Of a stretch of DNA of 64,000 nt, positions 22,744-32,679 are shown one piece after another; the first letter of the stretch is position 1; the number at the start of each line of letters is the position of its first letter. The stretch comes from Neocallimastix lanati (nom. inval.) (taxonomy: Eukaryota; Neocallimastigomycota; Neocallimastigomycetes; Neocallimastigales; Neocallimastigaceae). The stretch is taken from the NCBI GenBank assembly GCA_016946835.1, contig JACVTC010000048.1, forward strand, positions 362,001 to 426,000. Reading direction: 5' to 3'. The notes beneath the pieces were generated by a model. The model was not told the DNA's origin. It was given only the letters and a program-made list of their open reading frames with translations, and ran no database searches. Both the position numbers and the translations under genes were made by a program.

Positions 22744-23097
22744 TTGCTTAAAGATAACGCTTCGGTCTTGGCTAAGGATTGGTCCGCTCATTTCGATGCA
22801 CTTATAGTTCATCTTACTAAAGCAAAAGAAGACTTCAAAAAATATTCTGATTCTAGAAAAGCTTTCGGCCCTTCCTTCAAAGTTGGTGATCTTGTATGGT
22901 TAAAGCGTTACTATTTTACCAATGAACCCGCTAAAAAGCTATCAAATCAATATTTAGGTCCGTTCAAGATCACTGAAGTGCGGGAAAGAATGAACTACCG
23001 GTCAGAACTACCAGAAAATCTTCACTTACATCCGGTATTTCATATCTCACAACTGGAGCCATACACCAAAAGGAAGCCTGAACTAAATGATCATTAG
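22744..23097 (+). pseudogene. Integrase C-terminal fragment of a Tf1/chromovirus-like gypsy element
   Basis: A 117-residue reading ends a Ty3/gypsy Pol. KVGDLVWLKRYYF and KLSNQYLGPFKITEV are the integrase C-terminal GPY/F-type module, followed by HPVFHISQLEPY, the usual Pol tail of this branch. The catalytic core, RT and gag are absent upstream. It lies on the plus strand, unlike the other gypsy elements here. The sequence after its end (from 23107, TGTAAGAAATTAGAC) looks like an LTR start with a strong hairpin (23109-23147). A fossil fragment. Confidence 0.88.
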
Positions 23098-23106
23098 AAG
23101 CGGCAA

Positions 23107-23871
23107 TGTAAGAAATTAGACTTATTGTTATAAGTCTATATTTCTTAATCCTTAATAATTATAAAATAATTATTAAGTTTACTTAATTTTACAATTAATT
23201 AATTATTAATAATGCAACAAATTTTATTAAATTATATATTAAATTTTTTTATATACATTTTGTATTTATTTTGTATGTATTTTTATATTCATTTCTGTAT
23301 CTATTTTTGTATTTTTTTTAATTTTATTCATAAGTTAATTCGGTTAAATTGTTAAAGTGTGAATTAATTTAACCGTTTAACTTACGTAATTTAGAACATC
23401 GGTTATTAAGGTTTTTCCATAAAAATGGTTTTACATAATAATACGATAACCAATAAGTATAGATTATTGGTTGAAATCTTTCCAGGTTTTTCTACTAATC
23501 TTTTCCTGGAAAGTATTTTGTTAAGATTAGAAAATTCTTTATTTCTATATTTTAAAATATAAAAAGGACTCTTGAGTTTCCTTTCGAAAATCAAGAGTTA
23601 TTATTATAAGAAAAATAATAATAATAATAAAATTTTATAAATTAAAATATTAATAATAATAATAAATTTTTTTATTTTAAAATAATTTTTATTTATTTTT
23701 TTTATTGGTAAAATAAAATAAATAAATTAAATTTTCTTATAACAAACTCGATTTTTTTTAATAAAACAAATTTAAAATTTCCCAATTTTAATTAATAATA
23801 TTATTATTAAAATAAAATTGTGGATTAGAAATTGCTATAAAAGAATTTTTATTTCAATTTCTAACACAATT
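23107..23871. other. Probable LTR remnants after the integrase fragment
   Basis: Starts with a hairpin (TAAGAAATTAGACTTAT / ATAAGTCTATATTTCTTA). It also holds a GGTTAAAT...ATTTAACC inverted pair near 23343-23375 and a palindromic segment at 23450-23480 (AACCAATAAG...TTATTGGTT). No second LTR end could be fixed, and no gene was seen. Confidence 0.4.
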
Positions 23872-24244
23872 TGATACAGAACATTTAAAATATTCCATAT
23901 CGAGTTATTAATTTAGTTGGTCGTTTCTCTAGGGAATTATGACACGATAATATATTCTAATAAATATAAGAAAATAATTTATAATAATAATGTTTTATAA
24001 TAATATTTTATTCTTTATTTATTTTTATAATTTTATCTTTACATATATAAATATTTATTATTACATTCTCTTAATTTTATATAATTGTTAAAATAATTAT
24101 TTAATATTATATTTTATTAAACATATCTCTTAAACTATTAATTTCCTAATAACTTTATTTAAAAATACAATTTCATTATTAAATATATTTAACTATTAAT
24201 ATTTAAAATATATTTCCTAAATAAAATATAATTATCAATATTTA

Positions 24245-25023
24245 TGTAAAGAGTTCTATCAGAAACAGATTACAAATAACAAATTTTAACACCAAAATAA
24301 AAAAGAACACGTAATAAAAATTCGTTTTTTTTAAATAAAATAATCTTTATTAATTAAAAAAATTAAATCTCTTTTTTTGTTATTAACTATCATATAGTCA
24401 ATAAGTAATACATCGATTTAATTATAGAAATTTACATGTATTTATATTTTTTCATTATTACATTATAATATATTATTTCTATCTAATTTACATATATTAC
24501 TATTTATTTATAAACCAAAATATTTATTAATAATTTTATTAAATAATAATTAATTAAACTAAACAATAATTAATTCAATAAACTTTCAACTTATTTACAA
24601 TAATAATTAAATTCAATAACAACTCATTTATTATATATTTATTATATAAATATTATTAATACTAATGTTTATATATTTACAATTCAAAACTATTTTTATA
24701 AACTATTTAAACTAATTTTAACTATTTAAAACTATTCCGAAATTAATTTTAAAGTATTTTAAACTAACTAAACTAAATTAACTAAGTTAAATAGAATAAC
24801 TATTTTAAATAAACTAAAGTAAATTAACTAACTTAAATAAATTATTTAGATTAAAGTCATTATCCAAAATTATTTAAATAATAATTTTTCCTTTATGAAA
24901 AGTTTACATAAATTTATAATTAATTTTCATATACGTAAATCATAAATTTATGTAATTTTTTTACATTAATTAATTATGTAATATGTAATAATTAATTATT
25001 AAAGATTTTATTAAATCTTTACA
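24245..25023 (-). repeat. Solo LTR S1 of the element 1/2 family (779 bp)
   Basis: Complete LTR TGTAAAGAGTTC...AATCTTTACA with TGTAAAG/CTTTACA inverted ends and the 5-bp direct repeat ATTTA (24240-24244, 25024-25028). The empty site (CAATATTTATAATATAATTCC) is present at about 26999 in the duplicated C-type sequence, which proves the insertion boundaries. Confidence 0.93.
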
Positions 25024-25265
25024 ATTTATAATATAATTCCTAAAACTATATAATTCTCAAAATAATATTTAAAATATAAAATAAAACTTATTAATAATAA
25101 TGATGAATTAATTTATTATCATAATAATAGAATCATTAATAATATAATTTATCTATTTTAATTATGATAAAAGAATTAACCATGCTTTTAAAAATAATTA
25201 TTTGAATAACTATATATAAATTATTTTAATTATTATAACCAATAATATTTATACAATATTTCTAA

Positions 25266-25908
25266 TGTCGAAGTTTTAAGATAATTTGGTCTTAACGATT
25301 AGGTCAAGATGCCAAATTATAGTAATTAATTAATAATTTAATTTTACTCTTATTTAAAACATATTGTTATTAGTAAATTTTATAAATAAGTTTTTATTTA
25401 AAATATAAATTTTATTTAATCTTAATAATATTTTATTACATTATTATTTTATATAATTATTACTATAATTTAAATTACAATAATCCTACAAAGGATTAAT
25501 CAAAAGATTTAAACATGTATTTATATAAAATAATTAATTATTAAAATATTAATTATTAATATGAATATGTAATAGTATTAATATAAGTTTGATATTGATA
25601 ATATAAAGTTAAGATAATAATATAAATATTTAATATAAATAAAATATAAGAATCTAATATAGCTAAATATTATATTTTATAATTAAAATATAATATGTAG
25701 AAATTAATTTAATATGACAATCACGTGTTTACATTATTTAATATATATTAATTTCAATATGTTAATAATATTTAGTCAATTAGTTAGCCTAGACTATTTC
25801 CTAAATATTTTAATAATAGTTATTATATTATTAATTATTAATATTGAAATTCAAATAACTGAATTATCGAAATTGAAATTGAATTGAAATTCAGTTATTA
25901 TCTTAACA
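25266..25908 (-). repeat. Solo LTR S2 (643 bp)
   Basis: TGTCGAAGTTTTAAGAT...TTATCTTAACA with the 5-bp repeat TCTAA on both sides (25261-25265, 25909-25913). C2 shows the empty site at 19450-19470. A reverse-orientation relative is inserted in element L (56468-57131). Confidence 0.92.
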
Positions 25909-25963
25909 TCTAACCTAAATTTCCTACCTAAATCTTATTTTTATAGTGGTATCGTATCAACTA

Positions 25964-26499
25964 TGATACGTATCTTTTATATTTAAAGATGTATCTAAAT
26001 AATTTTATTTGTTTGGACGTTGTAAGAAGGGAATTATTGACAAAATAATATATTCTAATAAATATAATAATAACACATAATGTATAAATATAAATATATA
26101 ATTTAAATGTAAAGATTCGTCTTTATTTATTTATTCTTATTTCTTTATTTTTTTTATTACATTATTCTCAATGTTTACAAAAATATAAAAATACAAGTTA
26201 TATATTTATTATTATCTTTCTCACTAACTATCTAATTATACACTTAATAATCAATATTTATTACTCTATCAACTATTATATTTTCTAATAATAAACCTGT
26301 TATTTTGAAGTATCTTTATTATGTATTTCCTCTATTATAACAAAGAACTCCTCGTTTAATTATTAATGAATTATCAAAATATGTATCTAACTATTTAGTC
26401 TTATTTAATTATCTACCAATCATTACTAATTTTCAATTTATTACTTTAACTAAATTCTAGAACTATTCCTAATAGTGTTTTTAGTGTGGTACCATATCA
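25964..26499. repeat. LTR C3, solo (536 bp)
   Basis: Starts TGATACGTATC and ends GTGTGGTACCATATCA. ACTA precedes it (25960-25963) and ACTT follows. It shares TTTGGACGTTGTAAGAAGGG and TTGACAAAATAATATATTC with C1 and C2. Confidence 0.82.
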
Positions 26500-26502
26500 A
26501 CT

Positions 26503-27246
26503 TGTAAGAAATTACTTATAAAATTAATTATAAATAATTTCTTAACTACATTAATTATTACTAATTAACATTAATTTGAGAAAATAAAATTAAATATAAT
26601 TATATAAATATAAAATAATATAAATAAATAATTATACTTAACTTAAATATAAGATAGAGTTTATTATAGAAAGTTTATAATAAACAATAACACAAAGGGA
26701 ATAAAAGACACAAATATTTATAAAATATGTTTTATTAAAAAGGGTTTTGTTTATTAATTAATTATTTTATTTGAATTATTATTTATTATAAAAGTTTTAT
26801 CTTTACATATATAAATATTTATTATTACATTCTCTTAATTTTATATAATTGTTAAGATAATTATTTAATATTATATTTTATTAAACATATCTCTTAAACT
26901 ATTAATTTCCTAATAACTTTATTTAAAAATACAATTTCATTATTAAATATATTTAACTATTAATATTTAAAATATATTTCCTAAATAAAATATAATTATC
27001 AATATTTATAATATAATTCCTAAAACTATATAATTCTCAAAATAATATTTAAAATATAAAATAAGACTTATTAATAATAATGATGAATTAATTTATTATC
27101 ATAATAATAGAATCATTAATAATATAATTTATCTATTTTAATTATGATAAAAGAATTAACCATGCTTTTAAAAATAATTATTTGAATTTATTATATATAA
27201 ATTATTTTAATTATTATAACCAATAATATTTATACAATATTTCTAA
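26503..27246. repeat. LTR C5, left part
   Basis: Starts TGTAAGAAATTAC directly after C3. From about 26795 to 27246 it repeats the middle of C1 almost base for base (without S1). It stops at TCTAA, where LTR D2 begins. Its right part is not found. Confidence 0.65.
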
Positions 27247-27462
27247 TGTTGAAATTATAACTGAATTGAAATCTCAATTTTAGTAATTTATATTTCAATA
27301 ATTAAAAATATTATTTATTTAATTATAAATAATATATATATTTAAATAATTAATAATTAATATAAATTCTTGTTTAATATTTAAAGGGTTATCTTAGGCC
27401 TAATAATTCTGAGAATATTAATAAATAAGGTTTATATTAATAATTAATTTCAATGATACATT

Positions 27463-27845
27463 TGATATAAAACAAATATGTGTAGTAACATATTTGTATA
27501 TTTAATAATAATTATTAAATATTAAATTTATATCTTTTTGATAATAATTATTTTATTTTATTTTATTTCAATATGTATTATTATAATTATAATAATTATA
27601 ATACTTTATTTCATATAAAATTTATATAGTTCTATATATTAGAATATATAATTAATATATTACCTATTTCTTATAAATTAAATTATTTATATTAGAAATA
27701 GAGAACTCTCTTGTAAATTTTTAGGAATTAGAATTATTATTTTAATTATACGAATATTATAATATTATTAATAAAAATTTACTAAACTACCATTATTTAA
27801 AACCCACTGCTTATAAATTATTGCACATAAAAGTCCCGTATATCA
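27463..27845 (+). repeat. 5' LTR of the gag-only element (383 bp)
   Basis: TGATATAAAACAAATATG to AAAAGTCCCGTATATCA, with TGATAT/ATATCA inverted ends. It is almost identical to 29989-30378, and a decayed copy is at 20655-21045. Confidence 0.93.
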
Positions 27846-27850
27846 AAAAT

Positions 27851-27868
27851 TGGTGGAGATATCAGGGA
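27851..27868 (+). promoter_or_regulatory. tRNA primer binding site of the gag-only element
   Basis: TGGTGGAGATATCAGGGA, five bases after the LTR. It starts with TGG, as needed to pair with a tRNA CCA end. The first nine bases equal those of the element L primer site. The tRNA was not identified. Confidence 0.6.
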
Positions 27869-28149
27869 TGTGCTGTGTAAAAAGTAATTTATAAGTAGTG
27901 GTGTTTTGTGATTTTATTAATTATTTATAAATTCGTTACACTTTCTTTTCATTTAGGATTAATATTTTATTTAGGATTAATATATTATTTAAGAAATAAT
28001 TTAGGATATAATTTTTTTTTTGGTTGTTTATAGTTATTTTATCTTAGGTGAAGAGAGAGTTATACAATATAAGTTATTTCATTCATTTTATTATAGATAA
28101 AATAAATTGTTTTAAAATATATTAATATTTGGAGATTTAATCATTATTC

Positions 28150-28190
<41 letters not shown>

Positions 28191-28264
28191 ATTATTTATA
28201 AATTTTTAAAATATATAATTTTAATAAAGAAACATTATTATTATTATTATTATTAATTAACTAA

Positions 28265-29900
28265 TTGTTAACAATGAGAAATAACAATTTTACTGGCCAT
28301 CGGGTAGACACTGAGTCCCTTCCAAGAATTACTGGATCTAATAGAAACGCTGAAATTTGGAAGTTTAAAATTAATGATTGGTTTAAGAAGGAAGGTATTA
28401 CTACCGATGAAGATAAATTTAGTTACATAATTATGGCTGCTGAAGATGACATCGTAAAAGTAATTATGGAAAAAGTAAGAGAGGTAAATAGAACTCTTAC
28501 TTTAGATGAATGTGTTGTTCTCATAAAAAAAAGATATTGGAGGGAAAACCAAAGGAATAACAATTATGAAAATATATTACAAGAATCTCACTGGAAAAAT
28601 AAAAAAAGTTTAAATAATTATAAAAATTATTCATCTAATATACAACCAAGGGATACATATATTAATAACTTTAGTAATTCATTGAATAAAGGAAATAATA
28701 GAATATCTATTAACAGTTCTTCCAACAACTACAATGGATACATTGTTAATAGTAATTATAGGAATTATAATGATAATACATTTAACACATGGAGTGGAAA
28801 TAGTAATCAGAGAAATTTTAGGAATTATAGAAGATTTAATATGAATAATGATAATAACAATAATTTAAGTATTAGCAATGAAAATTATAATAACAGTAAT
28901 AATAATTTTTACAATTTAAGAAAAAGGAAAATTTTAATACCAAATTTAAATAATAATTCAACAATTAATAATAGTAATAAGGGCAATAATTATACAGGAA
29001 ATGACAAAAATAAAGATAGTAACAATATTAATAATATTAATGAAAATGTAATTAATAATAATTCAATCAATAATATTGTCAATAATAGTATATCTAATTT
29101 GGTTACAAATAATAATATTAACAATAATAAAAATGACGCGTTGGATAAAACAGTAAATGTAGAACAAAATAAATTAAACGCGTTAAAAATGGATAATTTC
29201 AGAGGAAATAATAAAATAGGAAATGCTAATAACGGAAAATGTGAAACAAATAATAATAGTATAATTACTAAAGAAGAAAATAAAAATAGTTCCAATGGTA
29301 ATGATGATATTAAGAAAAATCAAAATAATAATATAGAAATTAATAATATTATAACAATAAAAATTAAAACTATTGATAATAATGAAGATAATAATTTAAA
29401 TAGTAAAAAGAATAAAGATAATAATGATATTATTGAGAATTCTAAAAATATAATTTATAAGAAAAATTGTAATAAAAATGTAAATGAAGAAATAAATATT
29501 AAAGAATCTGTACAAGTTGATAATATTAACAGTAGTTTGACTAAAGAATCAAAAATTATTGATAATAAAAATTCAAAAATAAACAATATTCAAATTATTC
29601 CAAATAATAATAATAACGAGCAATGTATAAATAAAAGGTATTCAGTTAATAATAAAAATTCCTAGATTGATTTTAGTAAAATTATAAATATAGATAGTGA
29701 TAAGGAAATAAAAATTAAAATTAAAAAGAATATTAAAATTCCACCTATTGGTATTCAAAATATTGGTAAAAATAAAATAAATATTAATAAATTAATGATG
29801 CCCAAACCTGAGATCGTGTTAAAGGATATTATTATTTATAGTAACAATCGCGTTGATACCAAACGAACAATTAGGAATTATAGATACAAAAGAAAATAAA
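28265..29900 (+). pseudogene. Asn-rich gag-like region of the gag-only element
   Basis: A 466-residue reading starts at 28265. Residues about 15-100 form a compact, charged domain (SLPRITGSNRNAEIWKFKI, then KRYWREN) that resembles the N-terminal capsid part of gypsy Gag proteins. The remaining ~360 residues are mostly Asn with Lys, Ile and Ser, without a CCHC knuckle. Coding-like composition extends to about 29900, so the region appears broken about once. A 30+ base A tract (about 28154-28188) lies upstream in the leader. No enzyme domain is present. It could also be a host Asn-rich protein carried by the LTRs, but the position favours Gag. Confidence 0.65.
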
Positions 29901-29988
29901 ATTTTAAAAATTATTATTTATATTAATTAAACCTTATATTTTCTTTTAAAAAAAAAATATATAGTTTAATTTTTAGCAAGGGCATTTC

Positions 29989-30378
29989 TGATATAAAACA
30001 AATATGTGTAGTAACATATTTGTATATTTAATAATAATTATTAAATATTAAATTTATATCTTTTTGATAATAATTATTTTATTTTATTTTATTTCAATAT
30101 GTATTATTATATTATTATAATTATAATAATTATAATACTTTATTTCATATAAAATTTATATAGTTCTATATATTAGAATATATAATTAATATATTACCTA
30201 TTTCTTATAAATTAAATTATTTATATTAGAAATAGAGAACTCTCTTGTAAATTTTTAGGAATTAGAATTATTATTTTAATTATACGAATATTATAATATT
30301 ATTAATAAAATTTACTAAACTACCATTATTTAAAACCCACTGCTTATAAATTATTGCACATAAAAGTCCCGTATATCA
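29989..30378 (+). repeat. 3' LTR of the gag-only element (390 bp)
   Basis: Same ends as the 5' LTR, with one extra 8-bp AT unit. It is followed by the target repeat CATT at 30379-30382. Confidence 0.93.
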
Positions 30379-30382
30379 CATT

Positions 30383-30390
30383 TGACGTCA
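30383..30390. promoter_or_regulatory. TGACGTCA palindrome in LTR D2
   Basis: Perfect CRE/ATF-type octamer directly after the target repeat, overlapping CACGTG (30388-30393). It is also present in the solo D LTR at 47441-47448, so it belongs to the LTR. Confidence 0.45.
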
Positions 30391-30432
30391 CGTGTATTTT
30401 ATTTATATTATGTTTTTATATATGTTTACAAC

Positions 30433-30649
30433 TGTTACAATATGTGAATTTATATATTAAATGAATCTAGAATAATAATAATATAAATTTTAATATAAAC
30501 ATAATATAATGTAATTAATTAAAAGTAATCTAGAACAAGCCACATTTTTAGTATAAATAGATGTAAATTTCATTATGTAGAACATAGCTAATAACCTATT
30601 CATATTTATCATAAATAACCTCATTAATAAAACTTCATATAAAATAACA
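30433..30649 (+). repeat. 5' LTR of the copia-type unit (217 bp)
   Basis: TGTTACAATATGTG to ATATAAAATAACA, with TGTTA/TAACA ends. The next 26 bases (30650-30675) form a hairpin, GATTAAGAGTC / GACTCTAATC, where a primer site is expected. Confidence 0.9.
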
Positions 30650-30866
30650 GATTAAGAGTCTCATTGACTCTAATCAAGAAAACAAAATAATGTTTTCATT
30701 ATTTTGTTAACTACCGAATTATGCTACTCAGCCGGACACGATCCAACTTCTCTCTATCAGACAGATATAAAAAATGTCAAGAAAATTTTTTTTTAAGATC
30801 TCGAAAATCAAAATTTGAAATTTTGTATTTCTGAAATACCGAAATTGAAATGATTTGAGATTGAAG

Positions 30867-30960
30867 AAAATAAAAAAGAAGAAAATAAAGAAGAAGAAAA
30901 TAAAAAAGAAGAAAATAAAAAAGAAGAAAATGAAGAAGAAGAAAATAATAATTCATCAAA
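30867..30960 (+). repeat. 15-bp GAAGAAAATAAAAAA-type tandem repeat
   Basis: About five to six units that would encode Glu-Glu-Asn-Lys-Lys repeats. It lies upstream of the lectin-like fragment and may be part of the same decayed gene or a simple repeat. Confidence 0.7.
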
Positions 30961-30989
30961 AGATAATAATAATAATAATAAACGTTTAT

Positions 30990-31322
30990 AGTAAAATATT
31001 ATGAATTTAATGATAGAGAGAAAAGCGATAAAAAATACTTTATGTTTATTTTCGATGGTTTTACCGGAAATGAAAATGAAGAAACTATTAAACCAAAATA
31101 TACTGCAGAATTACCAATAATAATTTCAAAATTTTGTGGTGTAAGAATTTTGTACTACCAGAATCAATAAAAGGAAATAAAACTTCTTGTCCAGTAGGTT
31201 ATGTTATTAAAATACATAATGTCTTTTTTGGAAGAAGAGTCGGTAATAAAGAAACTTGTTCAATAAGTGAATATGGTAATAAATTTTCTGATAGACTTTT
31301 TAATATAACGAAAGAAAATTAG
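30990..31322 (+). pseudogene. SUEL/rhamnose-binding lectin-like gene fragment
   Basis: Two adjoining readings show coding-like composition. The first has YYEFNDREKSDKKYFMFIFDGF. The second (31134-31322) has SCPVGYVIKIHNVFFGRR and ETCSISEYGNKFSD. The Cys-Pro-x-Gly start followed by a YGR-like FGRR and a later Cys is the pattern of SUEL-type galactose/rhamnose-binding lectin domains, which is a weak match read by eye. The frame is broken and no start is present. It lies between the copia-type LTRs, in the same orientation as the Cys-rich gene. Confidence 0.4.
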
Positions 31323-32151
31323 TGTAATAGTCAACACACGAAAAGTGAAGCCGTGAACCTCCAACCAAAACTTAAAAACCACTCAAGGACTCTACTCGTG
31401 AAAACCAAATAGCGATATTTACTATTTTGAAAATTGAGCTACCTAGCAGAATACAAAATATTGCCGGACAATACATAATACTAAAAGAGAAATCTACTAA
31501 AATCCCAATCCTCGCTGAATAAAATTTTTGAAATCTAGATTTCGAAATGGTGAAATTGAAATTTCAAAATTGAAATGTTAAATAAAACATAAATGAAAAA
31601 TTAAATATCCTAATTCTTTAAGATATAATTAAATAACCAATATATAAAATGTAAAAACCTACATTACGAATTAAAACTCAGATAATATCATAAATTATAA
31701 TTTCTAAAAATAAAAATGAATTTAAATTTAAATTCAAATTTTGAAATTTAATTTTAAAATTTTAAATTTAGAAAATGTAAACAAACATTTTTTTTAATAC
31801 TTTATACAATCATAACTAAATTATACTGAAATTTAGTTTATATCTAAATTACTAATTTAAATTCAATAAATAAAACCTTTATACCACAATATTATAATCC
31901 GGAGTATGAAATAGAAATAAAGTGCAATTAATAGTAATTATATGAAAATGAATTACGCGTAATATCAACAAATTCAAATATAAAATTTAAAGTTTAATTC
32001 AAATTATTAATATAAATTTGTCAAATAACTAAAAAATATTACTCCATTATACGAATAAATACAATTAACATTTCTTTATAAATATTCTATTAACTTATAT
32101 AAATATCATTTATCACAAATTTTTAACTGAAATTATATTTGTTATATCAAT

Positions 32152-32679
32152 ATGAAATGTTCAAAAATTTTGATATTTACTGGAATTATTGGAATATCAT
32201 TTTCAGAACCAGGATGTCCGGATGGTGAATTTTTATGTGGTTATTCATGTTATAATTCAAAAACGCATACTTGCCGTGAAGGTTATCATGTATGTCCATT
32301 CGGCTGGCGCTTTTGTAAAAGAGGTTTATACGACAATAACGGAACTTGTTACGACCCCTCAGAATACCACTGTTCTCATGGAGATGTATTAAGCGGTCCT
32401 AAGGAAAAACCAGTATGCGAATACGGCTCGGGTATTTGTGATTACGAATGTTATAATCCAGCTTATTATAGTTGTAGTAATAAACATTTGTGTTCCGCAG
32501 GTTTTAAGTATTGTCCTGGTACCAGTGAATCTTCATGTTACAACCCTAAATATTCACGTTGTGATGACGGAAATTTAGTAAAAATTAGCGGTGCTAATAA
32601 ATTCAAACATTTTTCTTTTTTAAGTATGCTTATTATGCTAACATCAATAATGTTTTTCCAAAAATATATTATATTTTAG
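32152..32679 (+). CDS. Secreted Cys-rich carbohydrate-binding-like protein, 175 aa
   Basis: Complete ORF with a signal peptide (residues 1-18, KILIFTGIIGISF core). A ~125-residue region follows with about 20 Cys in repeated patterns: CPDGEFLCGYSCYNS, YHVCPFGWRFC, GICDYECYNPAYYSC, KYCPGTSESSCYNPKYSRC. The repeated C-YN/DP-x-x-Y-x-C motif is found in fungal cell-wall and carbohydrate-binding modules (CBM52-like, 'Carb_bind' type). A hydrophobic C-terminus (about residues 150-175) could be a membrane or GPI-anchor signal. The start chosen is the first Met before the signal peptide. There is no intron. It lies between the LTRs of the copia-type unit; being intact, it may be expressed. The exact ligand is unknown. 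Confidence 0.75.
   Translation: MKCSKILIFTGIIGISFSEPGCPDGEFLCGYSCYNSKTHTCREGYHVCPFGWRFCKRGLYDNNGTCYDPSEYHCSHGDVLSGPKEKPVCEYGSGICDYECYNPAYYSCSNKHLCSAGFKYCPGTSESSCYNPKYSRCDDGNLVKISGANKFKHFSFLSMLIMLTSIMFFQKYIIF

Larger units (their letters stand above)
23872..25959. repeat. LTR C1, interrupted by two solo LTRs
   Basis: Starts TGATACAGAAC and ends GTGGTATCGTATCA. It shares GGGAATTATGACACGATAATATATTC with the C family. Without the inserts S1 (24245-25023) and S2 (25266-25908) and one copy of each flanking repeat it would measure about 660 bp. A second copy of its middle part is at about 26795-27246, without S1. Confidence 0.75.
27463..30378 (+). mobile_element. Short LTR element with only a gag-like gene (TR-GAG-like), young
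   Basis: 2.9-kb element: 5' LTR 27463-27845, tRNA-type primer site from 27851, Asn-rich gag-like region, 3' LTR 29989-30378, and 4-bp target repeat CATT (27459-27462, 30379-30382). No protease, RT or integrase is present, so it would depend on another element. The two LTRs differ by one 8-bp and one 1-bp length change, which means a recent insertion. It sits inside LTR D2. Its primer site begins like that of element L (TGGTGGAGA), a possible helper. Confidence 0.88.

Noticed and set aside
22744-23097. Host gene on the plus strand
   Set aside because: The integrase C-terminal and Pol tail motifs identify it as a gypsy fragment.
28990-29295. 101-residue hydrophobic ORF on the minus strand
   Set aside because: Shadow of the Asn-rich gag-like reading on the other strand: AAT codons read as Ile and Leu codons in reverse.
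30777-30959. Leu/Phe-rich ORF on the minus strand
   Set aside because: Antisense reading of the GAAGAAAATAAA repeat.
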